Shown in pieces: positions 1 to 11,466 of a DNA stretch of 64,000 bases; positions within the stretch are counted from its first letter, which is position 1, and the number at the start of each line of letters is the position of its first letter. The position numbers and the translations under genes were made by a program. This DNA is from Ustulina deusta (lineage: Eukaryota; Ascomycota; Sordariomycetes; Xylariales; Xylariaceae): positions 186,001 through 250,000 of the forward strand of contig JAJNNX010000022.1 of the NCBI GenBank assembly GCA_023159155.1, written 5' to 3'. The notes beneath the pieces were generated by a model, which made no database searches, was not told the DNA's origin, and saw only the letters and a list, made by a program, of their open reading frames with translations.

Positions 1-427
1 GGAAGGTCTAAATGAAATGCCTGGTTGGAGGGTTAGGTACCTACGTCGCACGTTGTCCCAAATAGGTAATATTGCGGAGATAAGCTATTAGAAAAACCGA
101 ACAGTGCACGAACACAAGATTATTTATTTATCGAGGACGCACTAATTGATATGCATTTGACGCGATATCGGAGTTTCAGAGCGCGTCAACCCCCCACGTC
201 ATCACCACTCCTCACCTATCCCTTGCATAACCTGTACATACACTAGATGCAAATCTATACCTACCACACAACTCCCGATATTCTTTTCTCCACTCTACAA
301 CTCTGCTTTAGTCAAACCACTTTACATTGTCTTCTCCCTCTATCGGCCTCGAATCTCGAATACGTAGTGTGGAAGTGATCGCTTGATTGCGGCAAGTCGT
401 CCTGGGCTAGCTTACGCCCGCGCAACA
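1..427. other. Non-coding leader/promoter of the first gene
   Basis: No convincing coding sequence is seen. A TAGGTACCTA palindrome sits near position 35, a motif that recurs in the intergenic DNA of this window. The last 200 bases are rich in C and T, as is usual just upstream of fungal start codons. Confidence 0.6.
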
Positions 428-2986
428 ATGCCAGCACAAACACGTTCTGGCGGTAAGCCATCCACCAGTACGACGTACAGATCTACTGCTGCTGCTCCTA
501 AACAGCGAGAGTTTCCACCTCGCCGCCAGTCGGTGAAGACTTATGGACGTCCAAAGCCGGGTCGCAAGTTGAAACAGGAAACATTGACTCAAATGGATTT
601 CACTTCCTCGGCCATGCGTGATTTCATCGACCTCACCGACGATGAGAATGGGAAAGAAGAAGAGGCCGAGTATGACGGAGATAAGGAGAACGTAGAGCTC
701 AAGCCTCCCAAGCCCGTCGAAAAAGCTAAGCCTAAGACAAAGTCACGCAGCAGCAGCAGGCGCAAAACTGCTGGCGATGAACTAGATGCCGAGGAAGTGC
801 CACGACGGTCTAAAAGGCGAAAGACTTTGGGGGATTCGCCTAATCCAAGCGTATCGAGTAGCTTCCACACCCAGACGTTAACCCAGATGATGTCCACAAA
901 TGATAGGGATCAAGAACAATGGTGTATTGACGACACGGAGGACGAGGACGACTTCAAGTCAGTTGTGGAAACCCCGAGGAAAGGTTCGGTACACCATATC
1001 CAAAGTGAGCCTCAAGAGGGTGCCGAGTCTGCGGTTCCTAGCTTGATCGAGTCCGCTACACCAGCCAATCGGCAGAAAAAGACAGAAATCCCATCCTCCC
1101 AGTCGCCTGCGACACCTATGCTATTGCGCTATAGTCCACAACACTCACCCTTGATAACCAAGTCAACCAATGTCGCAGCACCTTCTCCCATCCTGAAAAA
1201 TCCACGCAAAACACCTAGGAACGCCGTAATTCCCGACTCTTACAGCACTGTCCATGACTCTTCTCCCATGTCTACTCAAAAGTCTACTGTCAAGGCGACA
1301 CCGTCGAAAAAGCTGCGTTTTGATATCCCCGAAGATAAGGAGAACATTACACCTGGTAGAACGAAGCCCAAGTCTCCAAAACCAAAGTCACAGTCTACTG
1401 GGCGACGACCCTTAGAAGAAGTTCCTGATTCTGATGAGGAACCAGAAGATCTAGACGAAACTGAGTACGAGACTGAAGATGACGAATTTGGAGCCCACGA
1501 CCCTGAAAGCCCTACACCTAGACGATTTCAGAACATGGTTCCACCAGTCGATAATCTGGAGCTGCTGTCGGAGCCGGATCTCGGCTCACCGGAAATAACC
1601 CGTGCCTCACTAGAAGAGGCAACAGAACAAGCGGTACCAAATGGAAGTCGACCCCTCAATTGTGAGCCCGGCCTTGGGCGATGTAATGAGATCACATCCG
1701 TAATGGAACAGGACCCAGCGACGTCACCCGACCTAAGGCTGGAGGAGCGAGAGTTTCCTTTGAAACAGTCGAATGAATCTCATATTTTGAATCAAGAACT
1801 CGACCTCGAACCTGGTACAGAGGTAGAAGCGCAGGCGCCAGAATCTCCTCAGACAGAACAAGACGCTGCCAACCTGGCTCCAGCTTCCAGATTCGAGGGA
1901 ACCCCAGAACCAGCTCTATCAGAACAGGCCGAAAATGATGATACAGTAGATGACCTATCCCTATCACAAGATTTCTTGTACACCCAGGGGCTCGAGAGCC
2001 AGCGCTTGCCTCTCGAGTCAATTCGCGCCCTTGGCCCCCAAACTCCTCATTCTGACATCATGGTTTCCTTACACCCCGAACATATCGCAAGAATCGTGGA
2101 TCGAACTAAGAATCATGAATTCAGAGTCTGGAAGATGCCACAGCAAGTCTCCCGTATATGGGTCTACATCACAAGGCCAGAATCGCAACTCAGGTATATG
2201 TGTCTTTTCAGTGAGCCTAAAACTCCCGGCGAGATAGAAGACAAGAAAGGCCTTGGTAACGTCGAGTTCAACCAAGGGAAAATGGCGGCGAAGTTCGCAT
2301 ACCAAATACTCCAAGTTTATGAGCTTAATAATCCTGTCTCATTGGATGAGATGAAGAGGAAAGGCTGGGTAGCAGGTGCTCCGCAGAAATACACCTACAT
2401 ACCTCTAGCCGTCGTGGGCGAACTTACGGCTAACCTTAGGTGCGCTTTATTTGAAGAAGCCTCTCAGTCGGAAAACACCCCCCATGCAGGTGTATCAGAG
2501 TCTCAGGAGCTGAAGGCACAGCTACAAAGCGACGCGGATTATTCTACGCAACACCATTCAGACCCTACAGACGAGATCATTCCCGCAAGCCAGTCGCCAC
2601 ACAGGAATAGTGCAAATGCAGAAGCTGTGACAGATAGGCAAGATTTCGCTAGACCAGCCCTCCCTCGAGTCCGTTCAACCTCATCCAATCACGGATCGCC
2701 ATCACTTCCGAGCCAGAGACAGCGCAATTTTGTGCGACCTTCTCAGGCTACTACGATAAGCCAAGTGTCGTCGAGTCCAATGATATCTCCGGGAAAGTCG
2801 GGCCCTCGTCCGATTCCCTTCTCCAGCCAGTCCGGAGGCAGCAGTCCGACGTTATTACGCCACACCCGTTCTTCCTTGCGATCTCCTCAGTTCCTAACAA
2901 GGAGCCAGATGCTGCCGGATAGCTTGTTGAATGCCGATATTCATGAGCCGCCAGCTATTGTCTGGGATTCTGCCGACTCCGATTAA
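428..2986 (+). CDS. Nuclear protein with SUMO-interacting motif and PUA/ASCH-like domain, function unknown
   Basis: Single-exon gene of 852 codons. The frame is open upstream, but the first ATG is at 428, after a C/T-rich leader. Seen: a basic, Ser/Pro-rich N-terminus; a repeated TLTQM motif near residues 52 and 148; a hydrophobic-acidic FIDLTDDE near residue 65, which fits a SUMO-interacting motif; several KRRK-type basic clusters that could be nuclear signals; and long acidic and Ser/Thr-Pro-rich stretches. The only folded-looking part is about residues 543-674, running from MVSLHPEHIARI to a GAPQKYTYIPL segment. Its pattern (K-N-H-E-F-R, then R-I-W-V-Y-I-T) resembles PUA-fold ASCH/EVE-like RNA- or modified-base-binding domains. 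The C-terminus is Ser/Pro-rich and ends in an acidic DSADSD. The domain match is from memory, so RNA or DNA binding is inference. A role in SUMO-linked chromatin biology is possible but unproven. Confidence 0.85.
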   Translation: MPAQTRSGGKPSTSTTYRSTAAAPKQREFPPRRQSVKTYGRPKPGRKLKQETLTQMDFTSSAMRDFIDLTDDENGKEEEAEYDGDKENVELKPPKPVEKAKPKTKSRSSSRRKTAGDELDAEEVPRRSKRRKTLGDSPNPSVSSSFHTQTLTQMMSTNDRDQEQWCIDDTEDEDDFKSVVETPRKGSVHHIQSEPQEGAESAVPSLIESATPANRQKKTEIPSSQSPATPMLLRYSPQHSPLITKSTNVAAPSPILKNPRKTPRNAVIPDSYSTVHDSSPMSTQKSTVKATPSKKLRFDIPEDKENITPGRTKPKSPKPKSQSTGRRPLEEVPDSDEEPEDLDETEYETEDDEFGAHDPESPTPRRFQNMVPPVDNLELLSEPDLGSPEITRASLEEATEQAVPNGSRPLNCEPGLGRCNEITSVMEQDPATSPDLRLEEREFPLKQSNESHILNQELDLEPGTEVEAQAPESPQTEQDAANLAPASRFEGTPEPALSEQAENDDTVDDLSLSQDFLYTQGLESQRLPLESIRALGPQTPHSDIMVSLHPEHIARIVDRTKNHEFRVWKMPQQVSRIWVYITRPESQLRYMCLFSEPKTPGEIEDKKGLGNVEFNQGKMAAKFAYQILQVYELNNPVSLDEMKRKGWVAGAPQKYTYIPLAVVGELTANLRCALFEEASQSENTPHAGVSESQELKAQLQSDADYSTQHHSDPTDEIIPASQSPHRNSANAEAVTDRQDFARPALPRVRSTSSNHGSPSLPSQRQRNFVRPSQATTISQVSSSPMISPGKSGPRPIPFSSQSGGSSPTLLRHTRSSLRSPQFLTRSQMLPDSLLNADIHEPPAIVWDSADSD

Positions 2987-3828
2987 TGCCTTTTTTTTCA
3001 GGGTGATTTTATGACCAGTCTTTAGGGAAAGGGATGAACGAGATGTAAGGTTTTGTGGCGTTGGGTGTTGCCTATACTGGGGTTAAATAGATGATTTGTG
3101 AACACCGATGATAAGACTGGCTGGCGTTATAGATCCGCATGTTACGTGTAAGTCCCCGGTAACGAACACTGGCAACAGTATGTAACTATAGTAAATAACA
3201 AGACGAGAAATTGGCCCTGCCGTTGCTTGCCCTATCTGCCCCGGTGCAGCTGGGAGGTGTAATATAAAGAAAATGACTCAAACTTGAAATACTGTGTGTA
3301 CAATCATAATCTTCCAGTTAGACAGTCTTCGTGTTCGTCGAGATATTGAAATAGCCTTCAGGACTAGAGACAAGTTTACATCGATTTGAGACCGACGCTA
3401 AACTATCGCCTCTTTTCATCCAACGTTTGAATGACAAATGGCTCCATAGAATCTAGGTTCGAGATCTACCTGGTTCATCACTTTGCGGCTGTTTGAATGT
3501 ACGGGCTTAGGCAAGCTTCTAATTCGCAGCCCAACTCCTTAGGCTCTAATGGAGTAGGCTCTAATGGAGTTTGATGTTGAAAGTTTCAATACAACAATAA
3601 GTGAGGTACCGGTAGCGCATCTACTAAGCTCTTTTCTTGGCGGAAAGCCGTATTGCGTCAAAAGGAGCAGTCAAATGAGCGTAGCCTAGAGCCCCACGCT
3701 AGATAACCTGGATGCGAATGATGGGCGTAACGGCTCTAGGAAACAAGGCTCATGATTAGAACAATCGAAAAACTCAAGAAATGTATTCTAGTTGTATCAC
3801 ATTCATGTACAAGTTCTGGAGTCGACAT
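2987..3828. other. Intergenic region between convergent genes
   Basis: It holds the 3' flanks of the upstream plus-strand gene and the downstream minus-strand gene. No open frame of note is present. It contains a perfect 15-bp tandem duplication at 3540-3569. Confidence 0.6.
3540..3569. repeat. Perfect 15-bp tandem duplication
   Basis: The unit TAGGCTCTAATGGAG occurs twice without a gap or mismatch. It lies in a non-coding 3' flank, and no function is apparent. Confidence 0.8.
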
Positions 3829-4760
3829 CTATTTCTTCTCCTCAGGCTTTACCTCAGGTTTTGGTGTGGGTAGTTTGAAACTATCTGGCTTGCGGTCCTG
3901 GCCAGGGCCGATTTGCTCCCACGCACTAGAGCCACCCTCAAAGTTGCGGAAGGCTTGGGTCAACTCTAGAGGCTCTTGGACAATGCGCTTCTTCTCCTCG
4001 TCGTAGCGGACTTCGGTGTAGCCGGTGAGGGGGAAGTCCTTCCGTAATGGGTGGCCCTCGAAGCCGTAGTCGGTCATAATGCGACGGAGGTCAGGGTGGC
4101 CAGTGAAGAAAACACCAAACATATCGTAGACCTCGCGCTCGTACCAGTTGGCGCCGTCGTATAAACTCGTGATACTAGGAACGGGGGACGCCTCGTCGGC
4201 GTATGTCTTGACGCGGATGCGTGCGTTGTGTCTCACACTCAGAAGGTTGTATACGACCTCGAATCGCTGGTCCTTGGTGGGGAAGTCGACTGCGGTGATC
4301 GTGCTGACTTGGGTGAACTCGGCAGCCGTGTTGTCTGTAGATCCGAGTCAGCATTGTCTCACGGCTCGAGGAAGACGCATGAAAGCGCGGTCTCACATTT
4401 GAGGAACGAGAAGACGGGGATCACGCCCGCCGGGGGGATATAGATGACCAGCTCATCCTTCCAAACAGAGAACTGCTGAATGTACTTGGGCATGCAACCC
4501 ATGAGCCAGGATCCATAGCGGTGAAGAGCGTCAGCCTTGGTGGCGTATTTGTCGGCGGGATTCACGACGGGGACGTTGAGCTCCTTGGGATGGTCTCGGG
4601 GCGCGAGCCTCATGTTCGGGGCGTCTCGGGGTATGGCGACATTTTGGCGAGCGGTCGAAGCGATGCAGCGCACAACCTGTTCGTTCCGGGGCGGGAGAGA
4701 GCCTGTCGCGGGTCTTAGAGCTGTAGCGAAAGCCCTGCTGCGGCAGAGCTTGGTCGCCAT
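3829..4760 (-). CDS. nuo-30.4: NADH:ubiquinone oxidoreductase 30-kDa subunit (NDUFS3/NuoC), mitochondrial complex I
   Basis: Two exons, 4760-4397 and 4334-3829, with a 62-nt intron (donor GTGAGA, acceptor CTACAG). The join gives 290 in-frame codons, so 289 residues, close to the Neurospora 30.4-kDa subunit. The product belongs to the peripheral arm of complex I in the mitochondrial matrix, where it scaffolds the Fe-S electron path to ubiquinone. Seen: a basic N-terminus rich in Arg and Ala ([17 protein letters not shown]) fitting a mitochondrial presequence, and the family signature in exon 2: [13 protein letters not shown], then HPDLRRI, then [13 protein letters not shown]. The C-terminal tail is Lys/Pro/Glu-rich. 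The ATG at 4760 is chosen because the presequence follows at once. The gene converges on its left neighbour and is divergent from the Not4 gene. Confidence 0.95.
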
Positions 4761-5964
4761 GGCTGGTGAGCAGGCCAATTGATGGTGGAATGGGTTGGCC
4801 GGGTGTGAGGTAATTGAACCTCTGTCAATGGTCAATTACCTCCCCAGTGTACGTACAGAGGTAGCGCCTCAGCGGGACTAGGCGAGCTCTAGTAGATGGG
4901 GAAGAATATTAAAGCGTCCTCCGAGAATTGGAGCAGCCCGGAAGGGTCCTGGCGTCAGGTACTGAGGTACCTAGGTACCTTGCCGAAGAGGTAATTTGTA
5001 CCTGCCATATCTATCCTGACCTTAGGTTTCCGAAAATGGCTAGTTTGGTCTACTTATTCCTTGCCTTAAAGTACATCGTTCATCACCTATAACGATGTAG
5101 CTAACTAAATATATCCAGTAGAAGCAACACAAAAATTGTGTCTGAAACTATCTATATGGATGAACATGCATGTCTCATGTAGTTTGTCGTAAATTCTTAC
5201 GGCATACACAGTACAGACTACAACCGAGAACATGAGTACACATGACTGCTAATTACTGGGAAACACGTGGCAGCATAGTTACTAGAACGTGATTCCTAGA
5301 AGGGAAACAACTGGTCCGTAACATTTCCTGCTGTAATCCGCAGTGAATGGGTAGTGAATGCCTGCATGGAAGTCAAGCTAAGTCAGGTGATCACCCCACC
5401 CCGCCAACAAATTAGCTAGAAAACTCGAGGTCCCAATCTAACTCAATTGGGTTGCACCTGGAGTTCGTCGAAGCACGGTGCAGGTCAGTTCCTTCTCTCC
5501 GTCACACGCTTGCTAAAGTCAGACGCTACACTACCACTACAACAGCCTCTGGGATCAACCCTTTGCTTCTTTTTGCCCTCTGTCATCCAACCTCCATCCG
5601 ACCTTATAACACAGCTAATCTGCATCATCGTCAGCCGCCTTTTCGTGTCACAAACTTATCTAGTAGGCCATCCGGATATCTTCTGCTGCTGTGCATTTCC
5701 TTGTTGGCGTTCCCTGCCAAGATTCTGCGTGGTTCCCCGGCATCAAGTCTTTTATTTCGGATGCATCACCACCCAACAATAATTCAATATTCCTCCTGAC
5801 GCCTCGACCCAAAGCAACGCGCTTGAACACCGTTTTATACCCTTTCCTATATCATACGACGCGGTAGCCCCGAGACGATTTGAATCGCTGACGCGATATT
5901 CTTTTGCCACCGACAGTTGATTGTACATACCGACACTCGAGTCTCCTAAGCTTCAACGTTCGCC
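4761..5964. other. Divergent promoter region between complex I subunit and Not4 genes
   Basis: About 1.2 kb separates the two divergent start codons. A GGTACCTAGGTACC double palindrome lies near 4966-4980. The last 500 bases before the Not4 ATG are C/T-rich, and short open frames there look like leader sequence rather than genes. No RNA gene was recognised. Confidence 0.6.
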
Positions 5965-8499
5965 ATGGCCCCGCAGGATACGTTTTTCGACGACGAGGAC
6001 GACACATGGTTAGTTCTACTGTGCCCGTCCAACCTTGTTGCCTTGTTATGTTGTCTTCTGGGGTACACGGCATGCTAACTGCCAGATACAGCCCTCTTTG
6101 CATTGAGGAGTTCGATCTTTCCGACCGAAATTTTCGACCTTGTCCGTGTGGCTACCAGGTACGATCGTACCCCGCCATTCGATCTCGGATGACAATACTA
6201 ACGTGCTTCCACGTAGATCTGCCAGTTTTGTTTCAACAACCTTAAAAACAACCTGAGCGGTCTGTGTCCTGCATGTCGCCGGCCTTACGATGACAAGGAC
6301 GTAAAATGGAAGGTGGTAACACGTGAAGAGTATAAAGCCCCCGGACCAAAAGAAAATGAATGGCGTTGTCTAATGCTTCATAGGGAGGCAGAGTTTCGGG
6401 CCAACATACAGAAGAACCAGAAGAAACGGGCAAGCGAGCAACGACAAAAAGAAGTCCAGAAACGTGAAGCCGAAAGAGAAAACCGCAAAAATCTTCAGGG
6501 CGTTCGGGTTGTCCAAAAGAATCTCGTTTATGTGACAGGTCTGACACCAACCGTTCGAGAGGACGAGCTCCTCAAGACTCTTCGAAAACCCGAGTTCTTT
6601 GGGCAATACGGTAACATCCAAAAGATTTCTATCAGCAACAGGAAATCTTCCGATGGCCAACAACAATCCCTTGGCATATATGTCACATTCGAGAAAAAGG
6701 AGGATGCAGCGAAGTGTATAGCAGCAGTCAATGGCTCCCAAAATGGCGACCGTGTGCTGAAAGCGCAACTTGGCACCACCAAGTACTGTTCAGCTTGGCT
6801 TCGTCATGAGCAATGTGGCAATAGACAGTGCATGTTCCTGCATGAACTAGGTGATGAAGAGGACAGTTATTCGCGTCAGGACTTGTCATCACTTAACAGT
6901 GTACATACACAACGTCCTCTCTCCAATGCTGCATCATCATCCCGCTCTGTCTCTCGTCCGCACCCTTCGGCCATTGCGGCCGCTACATCACAACCCATGA
7001 TTCGTTCGGCTAGTAAAGAGGACTCCGAAGCTGGCGACGGGCCTGCGTTACCGGCCTCAGCAAACTGGGCACGCACGACCCAGCAGCGTAGCAGACGCGG
7101 TAGTCATGCCACCAGTGGCGCTGCATCGAGTCCTGCTATCTCAACCTCGTTACCTGCCACCGCTGAATCTGTGCACGGGGCTAATGATATATCAACGGTT
7201 CCAGAACCAAGCCGGAAAGCCGAAAAACAGCGAGCTGATACAAACATAAAATCTGAGTTCACACCCTCGAAAGCACAGTCACTAACAGATGATCCAATCG
7301 ATTTCGGTTATTTCTTCAGGGCCCTCAGTTTGATTCCCGCTCATGTTTTCGCTCCTAAGCCATATTCGAGAGACGAGTTTCCTCCCCTGTTTGATCTAAA
7401 TGGGGCAGCAAGGAGACGAGCTATGCGTGACGAAGATGAGAATCGTCTGGGTGATCAAGATGATCAGGTGGATAATCTAACTCAGTCGGATGGAGAACTC
7501 GAGAGCGGTAGTCTCGCGTTAGGAGGCGAACCGGAGGACAGAGATCAGGCACGCAGTGGGCTTAGCTACGATCAAAGGCGAAATGCGTCCATCCAAAGAG
7601 GATCAGCCAACGATTTATTTGGCCCAGCCTTAACAGGATTCGGCCCGGCTTCTACCACGGTCGGCTCAATCGGAAGCCGAACTATGACACCGCAGCAACA
7701 ACTATTCATACGACCTCAGAACACCTTCACAGACCAAATGCCTCCTGGAATTTCTCCTCAACAATCATCTCAACAGACTACTATATTTCAAGGACAAGGT
7801 CACACTCGCCAACAGTCCCGGTTTAGTTTCGCCAACGACAACAGCGCTAGTTCTGTTAACGTTAAGTCAACCGGAGATCCTAGATACATGGCTCAACAGT
7901 CATCCATGATGCCTTCAACGTTTCGCTCGCAGCCAGGTGGTCAGTTATATACTACGTCCGTATCCGGGCCTCCACCGGGTCTTAAATCGACGGGTACGCC
8001 TCCTGTAGGTGGTGGCATGTTCGGACAAGGGCATGCTTTTGGTGGATCGGCGTTTGGTGCAGCTTCGAAGGGCAATCCAAATGACTTGCTTCAGTCTCTG
8101 ATTCGGAGCAATGTGGGTAACCAGGCCCATGATGGAAAGCGTGAGTACATGTTCCCCCAAGTTTCCTCTTTCCATAGCCAATTCCCATCCTCTACCTCCC
8201 CAACTCCTGCTCCGGCTCCCGGCCTCCTGGCAACGCTCTATGCCTCCCAGCCTGGAGCTTTCCCGGACTACGGACCCAAGCAGAAGAAGAAGGGGAAGAA
8301 GCACAGACACGCTAACACTTCCTCCTCTGGGGGGAGTGGCTTAGTAGATCTTGCGGACCCGAGTATCCTGCAGGCGCGGATGCATCATCAGCAACAGGGT
8401 AATAGCATGGGAGCCGGGCAGGGGCTATTCGGTGGTCAAGCACAAGGTGGGTACAGCAACCCCAATACCATGTATGGAGGCGGATACAGCAGATGGTAG
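5965..8499 (+). CDS. not4: Not4/Mot2 RING E3 ubiquitin ligase of the CCR4-NOT complex, N-terminal coding block
   Basis: Exons 5965-6008, 6092-6158 and 6217-8499 close in frame (797 residues to the TAG at 8497). Seen in order: a C4C4 RING at about residues 15-60 (CPLCIEEFDL, then CGYQICQFC, then CPACRRPY); a basic coiled segment; an RRM starting near residue 139 (NLVYVTGLTP); a CCCH zinc finger near residue 226 (YCSAWLRHEQC, then CMFLHE); then a long low-complexity region with EFPPLF, PPPGLKSTGTPP and KKKGKKHRH motifs. Not4 ubiquitinates substrates such as stalled-ribosome and co-translational quality-control targets and helps couple deadenylation to decay. This frame ends in MYGGGYSRW. Filamentous-fungal Not4 proteins as I remember them are about 1500 residues with a C-terminus like the block at 8820-11466, so this is probably only the first half of the gene. 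The exact splice to the second half is unresolved (see findings). Confidence 0.88.
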
Positions 8500-8819
8500 T
8501 CATTTGATAGAGCTTGCGAAGCAACGGGTGGCTTGTTTGGTTCTTATTGGTTTTGGTTTCCGGCAATGGTGAGGCAAGGCGTCGAGGGTATCGGAAATGG
8601 AAGATGACCGGAACATTCCATTACATCTGTTTAAGCGAGCATTACAGAGGGATAATGGTCCAGGATGGATCAGGGTTGCATGGCGTCCACTTGCTCTTGG
8701 AAACGACGGGGCTGCTCCACGGCTGCTGCCATTCTCGAGATACACTTCGTTCTTGGCGTCATCTTCAACCTTCTTTTTTTTTGTTTTGTTTTTTTCCCTT
8801 CTTCACAAGATTCGGTTCA

Positions 8820-11466
8820 ATGGTCACGCCAGGCAAGCCATCGTCGTCTTCCACAACTTTAATGTACGTTAACACGCAAAGCTAGCCCAGAGCTTATACC
8901 TAAGAAGCTGGCTAATATAGCATTTCAACCTTTCAGCTTTACCAATATGTATAATGCGGAAGACGACGATGGTAGCCTACGACGTGACGTGTGCCCGCTC
9001 TTCTGAATATGTAGTCATGCTTTTAAGTTGAACCCCTGAAAGCTAACGTATTTATCCTTTTTTTTAGATGACGATCTTCTTCCTCTTGATGAAGCATCTT
9101 CCGCTGTTGATGCGCTGGTCTCGGATCCATATCCGTCGGAACTCCAAGACCCTATTTCACCCCTTGACGGAATAAAGTCGCCATCTCTCCCTCCTGGGCT
9201 CGGTTTTACTCATGCACATCCGCCCTCGATTTTTGGTGAGAGAATGGATGAGAGAATCCAAAGTCCTGGATCACAAGACAGACCACATTCAAGAAGCAAT
9301 GCAATCCGCTCACTTTCTAGTACGATCCCTCGACCAGTGACACCACTCGCCCCCAAGTCCACGAAACCAGCGTCAGCGCGAGGTAAGGAGGAGTCTTATG
9401 CAAGCAATAACGACGCGAAGAAAAACATCAAGGAACTAGCGAACACGAGCGGTCTAGCACAAGATATTGCTGCTCAAGCCTCCAAATCAAAGGCAAATTT
9501 GCTGCAAGAAGAAGACTTTCCAGCTCTCGACTCTATGAAGATAGCCTCACCCTCTAAGGTAACCAGCACTCCGTCAAAGCTTAGTCAAGCCTCGAAGACT
9601 CCATCGAGCAAGAAGGCTGTTGCCGATGTGTCAAACAAGACCCCGGCGGAAAATAAGTCAAAGAGATTAGAAAAGCGTCCAACGCCTGGTATTCTCGACA
9701 TAGCTGCTGCCACAATCGCGGCTTCGCAGCAGCACGTCGCAGGCAAAAAGGCAGAAATTCCAGATAAGACTTCCGCCCACAGTTCTTTCAGCACTCAGTC
9801 AGGTAAAACTCCAGTAGCTTCTGCATTACCAACCCCTACACCCACAACGGCATCGGTGTCTTCTCCTCTAGCCAAAGCGGCGCCAAAGACGCTTCGCCTG
9901 GTACAAACTCCGAAGACTGAATTGCCAGCGACCAATATTGCTCTAGCAGCTGTGGCCTCGGTCCGTTCAGCTGCAGCGGCGGGCTCGACTCATCGACCAA
10001 TGACACCGGCAAGCGAGATAGTTTCTGATACTGCATCGATTGTGAGTGCTTCCGTTTCGGCATCACGAACTAGCTCTCCACCTCCATCCAAGATCGGTTC
10101 CCTCCCTACGCGCCCGACTACGAAGAGTCAGCAGCGCAAACAACGCAAAGAAGCTTCGAAGGAAGCAGCCGCGCAAATAGCCGATACCAACCCGTTCGAA
10201 CCGGAAGTTGAGATCGCACCGATCCTAGGTCGAAAAAAGAAACAGAAAAAGGAGAAGAAGCCTTCTGGAACAAGTAGAACATCTACCAGGCCGGCAACAC
10301 CAAGCACTTCCGAAGCTAATGAAGACAAACTTGTTCCGGAGAAGGATGGTATCAGTCACACTGGTGGCATTGCTGCCCGGAAGGACTCTAGAACAGGTCT
10401 TTCTGCAACAGAGCAAGCAAAAGTCAACAAAGAGAAGGGCAAGCCCTCGATAAGCTCACCAAGAAGTCCTACAGGTATTGATACGTCTATCAAACTAAAC
10501 GAGTCTACGAAGACGACAGTATTGACACCAGATTACATCAATCACGCTCCCGAAGTGAAGCAGGAGCAACCAGTAGAGCAAGACATTGGTGAGATTCCTC
10601 AGCTTCGAGATGTTTTCCGCGCCCTAGTAGCGGATGGCTGTTTGCCCCCGATTGAGAAAATCAGCTTCTTCAAACCTCTTCCGACACATCGCCTGGATCC
10701 CAACACTACTGGATTGGTCTCTCTCCCCCCAACCTTGAAAGCAATCGTTACTAAAGAAGATGAGGAGAAGCTCAACGCCTTTCAGCCCGTTCGTAAGACA
10801 GTAAACGGCCATTCGGTGCTGCTCACTCCCAATGGAGATTGTGTATCGAATCTGACACCAGAAGAGGAGGATTTGTTCCTTGAGCTTCAAGATCGCTTGA
10901 GAGCTGACAGCATCCTCCCAACTGCCTTCTCCGCCCCCCGCCATACGCCAGCCAGCGGTTTCAGTCTAGTTAAGAACCGTGCCGTACCCAATGGGGCACC
11001 GTCTTTCTTCCCACTAGGTCCCGACAATTACCCTAGTGATCCGGTCGGGAAGATGCACCGAGAGGAAGCCATCAGCTGCATCAATCAGCACGTCCTCCCG
11101 TCTCTTAACCTTGGAAGTTACAAGACCATGGGTGCCAGTTCCAATTTCACCAAGAATGTTAATCTACAACAACTCGCACCTTGGATTTACCCTCCCACGG
11201 ATAATGCAGAGGATCAAAGAAAGATGTTTACGGGCCGATCGACAGATGAGTACGGTGCATCATCAGGTGGACATTCGACAGATGCTGTGTACGGGGGCTA
11301 CGAGCACGCTGAGAATGGCCCCTCGCCAGCCATCGGCAGTACGCCCCTCATGACGGTCGAAGACGCTGAGACGGTGTGGGCTCAGGCCAAGAAACAGCAC
11401 GAGGCGCTCGACAAGAAGTTCCGTCAATTGCAAGCAAAGAATCGTCGTCTCATCGATCTACATTGA
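8820..11466 (+). CDS. C-terminal block of Not4, or a separate downstream gene
   Basis: Exons 8820-8863, 8937-8971 and 9068-11466 close in frame (825 residues if ATG 8820 is the start). The 73-nt first intron has donor GTACGT and branch GCTAAT; the second is 96 nt with a T-rich acceptor. The sequence starts FTNMYNAEDDD and continues with EEDFPALDS, PGILDIAAAT, APKTLRLVQTPKTE, SSPPPSKIGS, TKSQQRKQRKEA, GRKKKQKKEK, LTPNGDCVSNLTPEEEDL, SARHTP-type and RAVPNGAPSFFP segments. It ends in a coiled coil (QHEALDKKFRQLQAKNRRL). I recall these blocks, in this order, as the C-terminal half of long fungal Not4 proteins. The gap from 8500 to 8820 carries a T-rich tract that could be a polypyrimidine tract. 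A separate gene beginning at ATG 8820 cannot be excluded. Confidence 0.72.

Noticed and set aside
8514..8885. Open frame between the two Not4 blocks as a separate gene
   Set aside because: It encodes a poly-Phe stretch from a T-run and overlaps an intron with good splice signals.
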